In this document: piece by piece, positions 35,384 through 44,587 of the stretch
How the letters are laid out: every line of letters starts with the position of its first letter
Position numbering within the stretch: position 1 is the first letter of the stretch
Origin: F22 sp963668535
GTDB lineage: Bacteria; Bacteroidota; Bacteroidia; Bacteroidales; Bacteroidaceae
NCBI GenBank assembly: GCA_963668535.1
Contig: OY764867.1
Span: 2,746,854-2,810,853, forward strand
Direction of reading: 5' to 3'
DNA: 64,000 nt
Translations under genes and position numbers: made by a program
The notes under the pieces: generated by a model
Seen by the model: only the letters and a program-made list of their open reading frames with translations
Told to the model about the DNA's origin: nothing
Databases searched by the model: none

Positions 35384-36627
35384 ATCCTATCCTCCTTTTT
35401 ATTGTGATCATGGTTTTTATCTGTGCTTAATGCAGCATTGTTTTTCTTTTTATAAGACATAGAAATCATTTGTTTCATATCCAATCTCATATGATCTTTT
35501 TCCAAAACTTGTTTTGTCTCGACTTCTTCAGACTCACGTCTTTTTATAAGGATGGCCAAGACAATATGTAAAACGACCCATGCTCCCATATCTATGGCAA
35601 ACACCATATTAATATTTAGATGCACAGACAATATATACGTCATCCCTACAAATAGTAATTGCACAGTCAAAATAGAGACCAACGCCACTCTTGGTCTCAA
35701 GCCAATGCGCATAAACTTATGATGTATATGGTTCTTATCTGGAACAAAAAGTCCCTTACCTTGATATACCCTCGTACCCATAACCCAAATGACATCCATA
35801 AAGGGCACCATCACTAGGCTAAATGCTTGTACGATGTTGATTGTGACTTGTCTTTCAGTGGGCTCTGGACTAGCCGACAACTTGATCGCCATGATTGCCA
35901 AAAGCAACCCCATAGAGAGCGATCCAGTGTCCCCCATAAATATTCTTCTTTTCTTGACAAAAGTACCCCACAGATTGAGATAAAAGAACGGAATAAGTAC
36001 CCCCACAACAGTAGCAGTAATCAATGCTATCATCCAGGATTGCATAAAGATAAAGAACCCCAAGAAAGTGACACTCGCCACCATAGATAGTCCCGAACAT
36101 AGCCCATCAATGCCATCAATTAAGTTCATCGCATTGATCATGTAGACAATCACTAAAACCGATAATGGGGCAGCAACAAACCATGGTATGCCATATACCC
36201 CAAACAGTCCATGCAAACTGTCTAGGCATATACCCGAGCTCACCATCATGGCAGCTACCAATACTTGGATAACAAATTTACCTCTATAGCTGATGCCGAC
36301 CAAATCATCCATAGCACCCAATGCATACAGCATAAAGCCAGCAGAAAGTCCCATAGACAACGTAACCGCAGCACTATCTAGATTTCGGTCCAAAACATGG
36401 AATCCCAGTAATTCATCCGATGCAGTAATCAATCCCAATATCATCATCACCGTGGGTGCAAATGCCAATCCTCCCAATCTTGGGATGATTTCACTATGTA
36501 CCTTTCGCGCATTTGGGATATCAAACAGTTTTTTTTGAAACGCAATCCGTATAATCTGAGGTATAGCTATACTTCCAAGTACCGTACTCAAAACTAGAGC
36601 TAAGAGCAAGTATAGGAAAATAATCAT
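35380..36627 (-). CDS. WecA/MraY-family UndP N-acetylhexosamine-1-P transferase
   Basis: A 415-residue multi-pass membrane enzyme of the WecA/RgpG/TagO group with ~10-11 helices. Seen: the N-terminal RKVHSEIIPRLGGLAFAP (family start motif), the metal-binding DD in LGAMDDLVGIS, MNLIDGIDGLCSGLS, IFMGDTGSLSMGLLL and the HIH motif in KNHIHHKFMRIGL. It places GlcNAc- or similar sugar-1-phosphate on undecaprenyl phosphate at the cytoplasmic side of the inner membrane. The C-terminal ~50 residues are charged, Lys- and Asp-rich, and cytoplasmic. It overlaps the aminotransferase gene by 4 bp. Confidence 0.93.
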   Translation of the reverse strand: MIIFLYLLLALVLSTVLGSIAIPQIIRIAFQKKLFDIPNARKVHSEIIPRLGGLAFAPTVMMILGLITASDELLGFHVLDRNLDSAAVTLSMGLSAGFMLYALGAMDDLVGISYRGKFVIQVLVAAMMVSSGICLDSLHGLFGVYGIPWFVAAPLSVLVIVYMINAMNLIDGIDGLCSGLSMVASVTFLGFFIFMQSWMIALITATVVGVLIPFFYLNLWGTFVKKRRIFMGDTGSLSMGLLLAIMAIKLSASPEPTERQVTINIVQAFSLVMVPFMDVIWVMGTRVYQGKGLFVPDKNHIHHKFMRIGLRPRVALVSILTVQLLFVGMTYILSVHLNINMVFAIDMGAWVVLHIVLAILIKRRESEEVETKQVLEKDHMRLDMKQMISMSYKKKNNAALSTDKNHDHNKKEDRI

Positions 36628-36665
36628 AGCATATATATTAAATCAATTCACACATCATATTCACA

Positions 36666-37394
36666 TCACGATTGGACCCATTCGGTCCAAATCAATTGGG
36701 GATAAGCCCAAAATATTTTTACTAATCTCTTTGCTTGTTTTTGTGGTTCTACGTACAGTCTGTGTAGCCATTCTAGGCTGTGTCTTCTCATCCATTTTGG
36801 TGCTCTTGTAATATTCTCATCTTCAGAATAAAAATTAAAAGCAGCTCCCACTGGGACAACCACCCCTTGTATCAGTTTGGGCAGCAAGTAGTGCATAAAA
36901 TACTCCTGTTTAGGAGCTCCCAAAGACACCCATATTATATCCGCTTGAAACTGATTGATCTCTTTAGCGATATGATCATAGTCAAATTTCTCGACCTCCA
37001 TAAACGGTAGTGGAATGAAAAGATAGTACGATAAATTGACGTTTTGTTTCCGTAATTTTTTAGCAATCATCGCGTGATTTATTGGAGTATTGCCTATGAA
37101 TACCTGTTTGTATGGTTTATTGACATACTCCTCAAATAAATCAGATCCAGTATAGTGTTCATATTTTTTGTGATGTATCAAACCTGCCACTTTAGCAATA
37201 GTAGATCCATCACATACATTTAAATATGATTCATTAATCATTTGCTTGTAGTCCTCGTTTGTATGTGTAATGGATAGAATCGTTGCATCGACCACACCAA
37301 TAGCCGCTCGCTGCTTTTGGGTCAACAGCGTGTTTATTTTCTCTTTAATAGATGCAATAGAGAAATCGAAATACACTCCAAACATTTTTATCAT
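36666..37394 (-). CDS. WecG/TagA/CpsF-family glycosyltransferase
   Basis: A 242-residue GT26-type enzyme. Seen: the catalytic Asp segment YLNVCDGSTIAKVAGL, TGSDLFEEYV, VFIGNTPINHAMIAKKL, and the family end VSLGAPKQEYFMHYLLPKL with GAAFNFYSEDENITRAPKWMRRHSLEWL. Family members add ManNAc or ManNAcA to undecaprenyl-PP-GlcNAc, the product of WecA-type enzymes, which fits the next gene in the operon. A promoter with good spacing lies 54 bp upstream, so these three genes form their own transcription unit behind the big transferase operon. Confidence 0.92.
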   Translation of the reverse strand: MIKMFGVYFDFSIASIKEKINTLLTQKQRAAIGVVDATILSITHTNEDYKQMINESYLNVCDGSTIAKVAGLIHHKKYEHYTGSDLFEEYVNKPYKQVFIGNTPINHAMIAKKLRKQNVNLSYYLFIPLPFMEVEKFDYDHIAKEINQFQADIIWVSLGAPKQEYFMHYLLPKLIQGVVVPVGAAFNFYSEDENITRAPKWMRRHSLEWLHRLYVEPQKQAKRLVKIFWAYPQLIWTEWVQS

Positions 37395-37447
37395 ATTTCC
37401 GATCGTTAGTTAGCAAGTTTTTTTAATAGTAGTGTTTTGTATACGAA

Positions 37448-37455
37448 CAAATATA
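37448..37455 (-). promoter_or_regulatory. Promoter -7 box, wecG-type operon
   Basis: The reverse strand has TATATTTG with TTTG 20 bp upstream, 54 bp before the WecG-type ATG. Confidence 0.65.
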
Positions 37456-37514
37456 GAAATTTGAAATTAATAAAACAAAACATTTATAACTTTTATTTGC
37501 TTGCGATTGTTTTT

Positions 37515-38753
37515 TTAATCAACTTTTTGTTGCGTTTTAACAACTAAATCGTAAATATAGAGCATATTCTCAATTCTTTTCTCCCAGGTGTGTTTCTTCT
37601 GAATTCCCTTAAAGAAAGGCTTAAACTGGTCTAAAATGGTCTTATTATCCATCACCCTATCAATGATGGAGGCAAATTGTTTCACCGATTCTTCAGGAGA
37701 GGAAAGTGGAATTTTAAAACCGACCTTATCCGTTACAATATCTCCCTGTCCACAAGTATCAAAACACAAGATCGGTACATGATTGGAGATAGCTTCCAAC
37801 ACAACGTGTGGGGTTCCTTCAACCAAACTAGTAAAGAAAAACAAATCACATTTTCTCATCAATTGTTGCACCTCATCATGAGATATTACCCCATGAAAGA
37901 TACAGTTGTCACCTATGCCGAGTCGTTGAGCGAGTAAGCAATCAGCTTCCGTAAAACCGCCACCGACTATATGCAACTTCACTTGCTGTTTCTCTTGTAG
38001 TTGAGCCACAGTTTGCATCGCAATATCCAATCTCTTCGTAGCCAGCTTTCTCCCCACCCACAACAAATGCACCTCATCACTTGCTCTTTGAGTCTCTACC
38101 TGATCATCGGTCATACTACATCCTGTTTCATTGATCATTATAGAAGACACCCCCATATACTGATTAAAAGATACCTGAATAACAGAGGACGCCGTAATTA
38201 CAGTCTGTGCACGTCTTTTCATTTTTCTCAACCGACGCCCCATCATCATCTGTCCCCGTGTGATACCCACCTTTAACAAGATAAACGCAGCATCTTTCCA
38301 AGACATCCCCTTTAGATAAGCAAAAGGAAAGAAAGCAGTGCAGCCCACCGGTCCCCACACCAAAGGTATATCCTTGATTTTCCAAAGATACCCTGGTTCC
38401 CTAAAACCGATCATATTCAACTGATGCAACACATCAATATCTACCCGACTACAAATATCCCTAGCAATAGTCAGTGTCCTCTTTTGCCATTGTTTATAGT
38501 AAATATAGAACCGCCAATCTCCTTGATTCCAGCACATTTTTCGCACCTTCTCAGACACAGGATTAAAATAGAAATGCATATTTCCCCCTTGAGGCAAGCG
38601 AGATACTTCATACATGATATCCTCACGAAATTCCTCTTCAGTGATGATATGCAATTCACAGTATTTCGCCAGCTCTTTACACCAATGCCAAGCCATCCCA
38701 GGCTCAGACCCTTTGTATGGGGAACAAGCGTATGCACTAATTAAAATCTTCAT
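37515..38753 (-). CDS. Family 4 glycosyltransferase (first of three)
   Basis: A 412-residue GT-B retaining glycosyltransferase. Seen: the N-terminal ILISAYACSPYKGSEPGMAWHW, the GT4 donor domain LLWVGRKLATKRLDIAM, IVGGGFTEADCL, FHGVISHDEVQQLM, and the E-x7-E motif FTSLVEGTPHVVLEAISNHVPIL. The 'SPYKGSEPG.AWhW' start is found in a subgroup common in Bacteroidetes surface-polysaccharide loci. The sugar and linkage cannot be told. It overlaps the next gene upstream by 4 bp, in a chain of coupled genes. Confidence 0.9.
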   Translation of the reverse strand: MKILISAYACSPYKGSEPGMAWHWCKELAKYCELHIITEEEFREDIMYEVSRLPQGGNMHFYFNPVSEKVRKMCWNQGDWRFYIYYKQWQKRTLTIARDICSRVDIDVLHQLNMIGFREPGYLWKIKDIPLVWGPVGCTAFFPFAYLKGMSWKDAAFILLKVGITRGQMMMGRRLRKMKRRAQTVITASSVIQVSFNQYMGVSSIMINETGCSMTDDQVETQRASDEVHLLWVGRKLATKRLDIAMQTVAQLQEKQQVKLHIVGGGFTEADCLLAQRLGIGDNCIFHGVISHDEVQQLMRKCDLFFFTSLVEGTPHVVLEAISNHVPILCFDTCGQGDIVTDKVGFKIPLSSPEESVKQFASIIDRVMDNKTILDQFKPFFKGIQKKHTWEKRIENMLYIYDLVVKTQQKVD

Positions 38754-39859
38754 ATCTTTGTTTTCATCATTCTATGTATACACTCTTCTAGTCTCTTCAA
38801 CTGCACCTCCTCAGAAAATTCAGCATCAATACGCTGCGATACATACTGAGCATATTCGCTCCATTTGTTCTGCTCCACAATCTCTCCCACTATTTTTGCT
38901 GCGAGTTGAGGAGTGTAGACATCAAGTACCAACTCATTACGCCCCACTAAAGACTTCGTAAAACCTACATTCGCCGCAACAGGCACAACACCCCATGCCA
39001 TAGCCTCCGTCAACGCATTCGATTGTCCCTCTTTAGGCGTTTCACTGGGGAATAGAAAGAAATGCATTTTTTGCAATATCCCCCACAATTCATCCTGCAC
39101 ACATTTAGGTCGGATGACAACAAACTCTTCCAAACTAAGTTCCTCGATCAACTCACGAATCTCCTGCTCAAAGACCTTCGATTCAAACTCACCAATCAAG
39201 TCCAACGTCACAGGATAGCCCCATTCCTTCAAGGAGTATGTCGTTTCCACAATAAGATCGATACGCTTTTCGGCAAACAAGCGTCCGAAATACACCAAGT
39301 GTATTGTATTATGCAACACCTTACTTTGCACATAAGCTATATGCTCCACCTCTATATAATTGGGATGATAATATACTGGAGTATTCCCACAACTATTGAT
39401 TAACGGTATATTCTCTTTTCCCTGCGTAAAAATATAATCAGCCCAGCGTATCGTCTGCCTGAACACAGCACGATACACAGCACTATATTGCTCATAATAC
39501 GTATTGGCACCACCGCCCCGCATCTCATAGATGGTTGTATACCCCAATAACTTGCTCGTACCCACCAGCAGCCATTCATGATAGACCACCAGTCCATAAA
39601 ACCCTGCTATATGCACCAAAGATCGTTTGCGTCTGCCAACCAATAGCACCCCCACAAACTTCATATAATTCAGTAAGACAATGACAGGCAACAACCATCT
39701 ATTCTTGGGAGTAAAGTACTTGGGAATAGCCCGTACGTGCCATCCCAAACGTCTATACAACTTCATCGTCTTCGCATTGCCCACCTGGCCTCCACCAAGG
39801 GGTAACTCACCTTTACGCGCTAAAGCTCCATAAAAATAGATAGTACTTGTTTTGTTCAT
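38750..39859 (-). CDS. Family 4 glycosyltransferase (second)
   Basis: A 369-residue GT-B enzyme. Start TIYFYGALARKGELPLGGGQVGNAKT, an acceptor domain with GFYGLVVYHEWLLVG, the donor part LVYFGRLFAEKRIDLIVE, LDLIGEFESKVFE, and the E-x7-E block FLFPSETPKEGQSNALTEAMAWGVVPVA. It overlaps both neighbours by 4 bp, so it is translated as part of a tightly coupled operon for one repeating unit. Donor and linkage unknown. Confidence 0.9.
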   Translation of the reverse strand: MNKTSTIYFYGALARKGELPLGGGQVGNAKTMKLYRRLGWHVRAIPKYFTPKNRWLLPVIVLLNYMKFVGVLLVGRRKRSLVHIAGFYGLVVYHEWLLVGTSKLLGYTTIYEMRGGGANTYYEQYSAVYRAVFRQTIRWADYIFTQGKENIPLINSCGNTPVYYHPNYIEVEHIAYVQSKVLHNTIHLVYFGRLFAEKRIDLIVETTYSLKEWGYPVTLDLIGEFESKVFEQEIRELIEELSLEEFVVIRPKCVQDELWGILQKMHFFLFPSETPKEGQSNALTEAMAWGVVPVAANVGFTKSLVGRNELVLDVYTPQLAAKIVGEIVEQNKWSEYAQYVSQRIDAEFSEEVQLKRLEECIHRMMKTKI

Positions 39860-41019
39860 ACACCAGACTCCTTGATAATATACTCGACCAAAAGGTCCAA
39901 ATCTTCATCTTGTTTTCTTTTTATGATATCAAACTGCCTATATCCTCTGTGCTGATACTCGTGATACACTTTGTCGTTCAAAATCATCAAGAGCCTATTT
40001 TGAATCTCAAGTATAGAGAATGGATTGAAATAAATCACCGCATCCGCACACACCTCAGACACCGATGAAAATGCCGAAGCCAGTACCGGGGTACCAGCGT
40101 GCATAGCCTCCAATGGAGGATAACCAAACCCCTCATTGAGTGTAGGATATACAAAGCAATAAGCCCTCTTGTACAACTCATTCAGTTCCTGATCATCCAC
40201 ATACCCTAGAAATTCAAAGAGCTCTTTATTCTTGACCCTATAGTAATACCCATCCTCTTTCACGCCAGTGACCACCACGCGATACCCGTTAAGCTTCCCC
40301 CCACTCATCAATTCATCTAAAGCCATGATAGCCCGCAGATTGTTTTTCTCCCAGCGATTGCCACTTACCAACAAAAAGAACGGCTCCTTCTCTGCATCAA
40401 GCTCTCGATCACACATCGTCCACGTCACAGTACTCGGACTCGCAAAAACCTGTATCTTTTGATAGTCAATCATCGGAAAGACCGCACCAAACGAGTATTT
40501 CGAGTGATTAGAAATCGTCACAAATTTCAGATTATCCCTAGTCAACATCTGCGCCTGTTGCTGTTTCGCACTATGCGTATTCCAACGATCTATCAGCACC
40601 TTTTTCCAGAACTTAGCCATTTGCCTCAATGACTTTTTATATAGCAACTCATACCAATCCAATGGCAATTCAAAATCCCTCAAACCATGAATAGTCATGA
40701 TAATAGGACAATGAGTCGTCTCAAAGTCTGGCAAGAAACAATTAGACACAGGCGAGTAAAACAACCGACACCCATAGTCCTTCATCAGCTTTTCAAACGT
40801 CATATCACGATTACTGAGTAAAGTCACCCCATTGTCACGGCACACTTCTACAATCTCAGGATTGATCCATTTCTTATCATCATACAGTGCAATCACCTGC
40901 TTGGTTTTACGAAGCAATTGCTTAAACACAATTTCTCCATATATTCCCCCTCCATGCCTCTTTCCAGAGTGGATATCCGGTTGGGTCGATGCCATATTAA
41001 ATACAATCATACTCCTCAA
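39856..41019 (-). CDS. Family 4 glycosyltransferase (third)
   Basis: A 387-residue GT-B enzyme with GT4 features: FVTISNHSKYSF, LLVSGNRWEKNNLRAIMALDEL, VVVTGVKEDGYYY, FLGYVDDQELNELYKRAYCFVYPTLNEGFGYPPLEAMHAGTPVLA, which is the strongest GT4 signature of the three. The N-terminus lists STQPDIHSGKRHGGGIYGEIVF. It overlaps the second GT4 by 4 bp and follows the GT2 gene after 3 bp. Sugar not known. Confidence 0.92.
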   Translation of the reverse strand: MRSMIVFNMASTQPDIHSGKRHGGGIYGEIVFKQLLRKTKQVIALYDDKKWINPEIVEVCRDNGVTLLSNRDMTFEKLMKDYGCRLFYSPVSNCFLPDFETTHCPIIMTIHGLRDFELPLDWYELLYKKSLRQMAKFWKKVLIDRWNTHSAKQQQAQMLTRDNLKFVTISNHSKYSFGAVFPMIDYQKIQVFASPSTVTWTMCDRELDAEKEPFFLLVSGNRWEKNNLRAIMALDELMSGGKLNGYRVVVTGVKEDGYYYRVKNKELFEFLGYVDDQELNELYKRAYCFVYPTLNEGFGYPPLEAMHAGTPVLASAFSSVSEVCADAVIYFNPFSILEIQNRLLMILNDKVYHEYQHRGYRQFDIIKRKQDEDLDLLVEYIIKESGV

Positions 41020-41022
41020 TTT

Positions 41023-41964
41023 TTATGTAAACCATTTTCGTATACCGATATTTATCCTCATGAGCAATCTGAATAACTTAAGCCATACCTTATTCACCCG
41101 CTCATATGTTTTCAAGTAATAGAACGAACTCTCCATAGAATATTCCAGCATCTGTACACTAGGCATTTTGGCCATCGTATTGCCACCTAGATGCACACAT
41201 TTCAATGTCGTCACGATATAATTCTGAAGATGCTTTTGAGCAATTCTTTTGTACAGTATATTTTCCTCAAAATACAAGAAAGTATGCCTATCAAATCCAC
41301 CCAAATCAAGCAACAAATCCCTTTTGAACACCATACATGCCCCCGACGGCAGTTCGATGGGCAACAACATAGGCCACTCATTCGTCGGCATCTTTCTCAA
41401 CAACTGCCTCTTTATTTTCATCTTGCTCACCAGACCGAAAGGATCTTTTCTCATAAACAAAACATCAGCAAATATTTCCTTCACAGAATGATTCGTTCTC
41501 GCACAATTATAATCCAAAGTCTGCTTATCCGATTTAAGCAATAGCGGAGAAACAACCCCCACCGATTCGGTCATAAACAGCACCCAATTCAGCTTCGGAA
41601 TAATATCCTCGACAAACAACACATCATTATTAAGAATCATCACACTCTCTATCCCAACTGTGCGAAGCATATAATCGATTCCCAGATTATTCCCCCGTGC
41701 GTACCCCTCATTGGTCGGAGAGAGAATCAACGTACAAGCCTGCGGCATCATTTGTCCGGTCGCAGACTCCATCGCATCGACCACTTGCAGATGCGTAAAC
41801 CTCACCGCCAAAGCCTCCCTGAGATACTGTGCAGACCGATCGGTCGATCCATTATCCACCACCACAATAGCGACCTCAGCCGTATTGTGATGCACAATAG
41901 AATCGACGCAATCCATCGTGTCTTGCGCATTATTATAGTTAAGAATGATAATCCCTGTCTTCAT
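41023..41964 (-). CDS. Family 2 glycosyltransferase (rhamnosyltransferase-like)
   Basis: A 313-residue GT-A enzyme. Start TGIIILNYNNAQDTMDCVDSI, VVDNGSTDRSAQYL, NEGYARGNNLGIDYML, the metal site MILNNDVLFVEDIIP, GACMVFKRDLLLDLGGFD and FLYFEENILYKRI (the 'fFe.D.dl..R' region). This set is typical of WbbL-like rhamnosyltransferases and relatives. The frame opens at an ATG two codons earlier (41970); both starts overlap the end of the wzy-like gene by about 26-32 bp. It acts on the cytoplasmic face on a lipid-linked acceptor. Confidence 0.9.
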   Translation of the reverse strand: MKTGIIILNYNNAQDTMDCVDSIVHHNTAEVAIVVVDNGSTDRSAQYLREALAVRFTHLQVVDAMESATGQMMPQACTLILSPTNEGYARGNNLGIDYMLRTVGIESVMILNNDVLFVEDIIPKLNWVLFMTESVGVVSPLLLKSDKQTLDYNCARTNHSVKEIFADVLFMRKDPFGLVSKMKIKRQLLRKMPTNEWPMLLPIELPSGACMVFKRDLLLDLGGFDRHTFLYFEENILYKRIAQKHLQNYIVTTLKCVHLGGNTMAKMPSVQMLEYSMESSFYYLKTYERVNKVWLKLFRLLMRINIGIRKWFT

Positions 41965-43384
41965 ACCCATTATTCCCCCATTGATTAGTTGCTACATGAT
42001 TTACCTGCTCCAACATCTCATTAGTATTCTTTGGCTGATATTTATAGACCGAATAGGCCAACAGCACCATCAAGAAACATTGCAGATGTGGATACAGATG
42101 TATATCGAATGAAAAGGACAACATCACAAAAGCCAACAGATAGATCACAATATTTCTAGTTCTCGCCCTATCCACATGCTTCAACGCATAATGAAACGGA
42201 ATAAAATAATAAACAAAGCACACCAATGAGAAGACCCCGTAAGCAGCTATATTCGTTAGAAAGAAATTGTCCAGCGCCTCAAAATCTTTTAAGAAAAAGA
42301 CCGATTGATAATTCTCTATTCTAATCGTATGGAATACATTAGAAGCCCCCACACCAAAGGGATAATCCGACACCAAGTCGCTCACCACCTTATACGCCCC
42401 CAATCGGTGTCCAATATCCCCCTCTTGGAAGCGTTGAGACACCATATTGATCATAAAAGGAAAGAACTCCATCACCAAAGCCCCACCAATCAAGACCAAG
42501 GCCAGTGACAACAGGTAATATTTAACCTTATTCATTCGCTTCATCTTGCTCCTCACCCCATACAACGTACACAATAAGAAAACAATAGCGAATCCCAAGA
42601 ACGTCGTTCTCGTCACAGAAATCAAGACCGATATCGTTACCACAGTAAACAACAGCGCATTCTGCCATTTATTGAGTCTGGCATTAATCAAAAACCAAGC
42701 TTCAAAATACACGATAAACACAGAGTAAATCAAGGAAATAGAGAACAATCCAGATGGTCTAAACACATGCCTTGCTGCTTCCTCCAATCTATAATTCAAC
42801 AACTCCGGATAAGGTGAGATTTTAAACAAAGCCTCCAAGAAGTAAAAGAATATCGCAAAGCCAGCAATCAAGACAATACTTCTCCCCGCCCCCTTTTTAT
42901 TAATCAAAGGATCATTTAGACACACGTTGAAGAAAATAAACGTAAAGACAAGTGTAGGTACCATCTGTCGATACACAAGTTGCACATCATCCTTATTATA
43001 TAAAGCCCAGAATCCAGTGAGACAAATAAACAAGATCACAATAGCCCCATATCGGCCCAATAGATTGATCATATGCTTTTTAAACATCAAATCCAAGCCA
43101 TATATCAGCACTATAAGAATCGTTATAGTCAACCTAAATTGATTCACCACATGCATATCGATAGTCTCTGCAAATCCACCCGACTGCACATGCGGCGTCA
43201 CAAATAACGCCGCAAGGAGCACCAAAGAGTACCCCCCCTTATTGTACAGATACAAAGCCATAACCAGTACAACAAGCAGTACCACTGCCACGATAAAAGC
43301 AGGAAACAATATAAAAGGCATGGCACACATCATAAAACATAACGAAATTATCGGTGCCCTCACTCTTCCATTCATACTAATCAT
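41939..43384 (-). CDS. O-antigen/capsule polymerase or ligase-like (Wzy/WaaL type)
   Basis: A 481-residue protein with about 11-12 hydrophobic segments (e.g. FILFPAFIVAVVLLVVLVMALYLY, VLISVTRTTFLGFAIVFLLC, YYLLSLALVLIGGALVMEFF). A large periplasmic loop near 330-370 contains FQEGDIGHRLGAYKVVSDLVSDYPFGVGASN, the 'R...w......p..G.G' pattern of the Wzy_C/O-antigen-ligase family. It would polymerise or transfer the lipid-linked repeat on the periplasmic side. Polymerase and ligase cannot be told apart by sequence alone; its place among the transferases favours polymerase. The last ~30 bp overlap the GT2 gene. Confidence 0.85.
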   Translation of the reverse strand: MISMNGRVRAPIISLCFMMCAMPFILFPAFIVAVVLLVVLVMALYLYNKGGYSLVLLAALFVTPHVQSGGFAETIDMHVVNQFRLTITILIVLIYGLDLMFKKHMINLLGRYGAIVILFICLTGFWALYNKDDVQLVYRQMVPTLVFTFIFFNVCLNDPLINKKGAGRSIVLIAGFAIFFYFLEALFKISPYPELLNYRLEEAARHVFRPSGLFSISLIYSVFIVYFEAWFLINARLNKWQNALLFTVVTISVLISVTRTTFLGFAIVFLLCTLYGVRSKMKRMNKVKYYLLSLALVLIGGALVMEFFPFMINMVSQRFQEGDIGHRLGAYKVVSDLVSDYPFGVGASNVFHTIRIENYQSVFFLKDFEALDNFFLTNIAAYGVFSLVCFVYYFIPFHYALKHVDRARTRNIVIYLLAFVMLSFSFDIHLYPHLQCFLMVLLAYSVYKYQPKNTNEMLEQVNHVATNQWGNNGYEDRDYHS

Positions 43385-43408
43385 ATTTAAGTTATACTGA
43401 TTTCTAAT

Positions 43409-44338
43409 TTATCCTCCAAAGATGATACGATACACCACCCGAATGAAGACATGCCAATTCTTATCTCTTGCATACGACTCCTTAGCATATATCCGTGCGT
43501 TATCCTCTATATGTATATCCCTTCCCAAATACTCGAAAGTTTCATTTTGGTCCAGCTCCTGATTATGATGCTCATCGGTCAAATAGCTATCTGAATCAAT
43601 ATTGCCCGATCCATCCCAACCCATATTGCGCACCTTCGACACTTTGGGCATCACTACATATTTATCCTTATAAAAAAGAAGCTCACTGACCACCACATCT
43701 TTCATCCTATTATTCCACCGTCTGCCAGAACACGCATAAATCGTTTTCAAGTGATTCCATCCTCTCCTATATGCCTGGAACAGTTTTCTTGGATTTCTGA
43801 TTATTCGTCTAAAGTACTTATAATCCCCCCCATCCATAATAGCCTCTCGTTTCTGCACCCAATATCCATATCCCCATGCAGAAAACTCACTATTTTGTAA
43901 GAAGTAATTGTTATTTTCGAACACCAACGGATAGAAATGCCTATATCCACAGATCATAGCCACCCTATCATCCTGCTCATAACGGGCTAATCCTTTATTG
44001 ATATATTCCAGAAAATTAGGGGCAAATACATTATCATCTTCCGAAAAGATCACTCGATCATGCTCTCTTTCAACAATAGCCCTTAAATCCTGACCATTTT
44101 TAGGGATCCCATAGTTCTCCGTTCTCTTAATCAGATGCACCTCTTTAAATCCAGCAATAGAAGGGATATACTCCAATAATTTGCGATAACCAGGCCATTG
44201 AGAAGTATTTGTAGGATAATCAAGGGCGACATACAAGACCGTATGTTCGACCCCCTTATTTTTACGAAGAGAATCAATTAAAGCCACAAAGTGCTCAAAC
44301 CGACAAAGAGTAGGTATCATTACAGCCGCATATTTCAT
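43409..44338 (-). CDS. Glycosyltransferase (GT-A, GT2-related)
   Basis: A 309-residue protein starting KYAAVMIPTLCRFEHFVALIDSL, then ALDYPTNTSQW, ENYGIPKNGQDLRAIVE, the metal-binding stretch VIFSEDDNVFAPNFLEYI, and FSAWGYGYWVQKREAI. This is a nucleotide-sugar GT-A fold with an acidic EDDN in place of the usual DxD, a form seen in glycosyltransferases acting on surface polysaccharide. It is first in the long coupled operon that runs to 37515 and sits right after a well-spaced promoter. Confidence 0.8.
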   Translation of the reverse strand: MKYAAVMIPTLCRFEHFVALIDSLRKNKGVEHTVLYVALDYPTNTSQWPGYRKLLEYIPSIAGFKEVHLIKRTENYGIPKNGQDLRAIVEREHDRVIFSEDDNVFAPNFLEYINKGLARYEQDDRVAMICGYRHFYPLVFENNNYFLQNSEFSAWGYGYWVQKREAIMDGGDYKYFRRIIRNPRKLFQAYRRGWNHLKTIYACSGRRWNNRMKDVVVSELLFYKDKYVVMPKVSKVRNMGWDGSGNIDSDSYLTDEHHNQELDQNETFEYLGRDIHIEDNARIYAKESYARDKNWHVFIRVVYRIIFGG

Positions 44339-44403
44339 AGTCCTAAATGTAGTATAGTTTGTTTATATAGCGTGTACATGCTAATCGGTAACAAGTATAC
44401 AGG

Positions 44404-44411
44404 CAAATATA
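44404..44411 (-). promoter_or_regulatory. Promoter -7 box, glycosyltransferase operon
   Basis: The reverse strand has TATATTTG with TTTG at 44434-44431, spacer 19 bp. It drives the six-gene block from 44338 down to 37515. Confidence 0.7.
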
Positions 44412-44550
44412 AACAATTAATTATTATAAACAAAAAAATACATACAATTATCCATAAGCACCCTCTTTATCTGCTCATTTTCTTCTGATACAGAAGATGT
44501 AAACCCAACAAATAAAATATACCTAAAATTTGTTGTTTGTTTTTTTTTAT

Positions 44551-44558
44551 TATCTTTG
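44551..44558 (+). promoter_or_regulatory. Promoter -7 box, ATP-grasp pair (sets the start)
   Basis: TATCTTTG with TTTG at 44529-44532, spacer 18 bp. It lies inside the longest frame (44537), so the start is the ATG at 44588. Confidence 0.65.
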
Positions 44559-44587
44559 CAATAAAGTTACACTCTAATGCACGTCTT

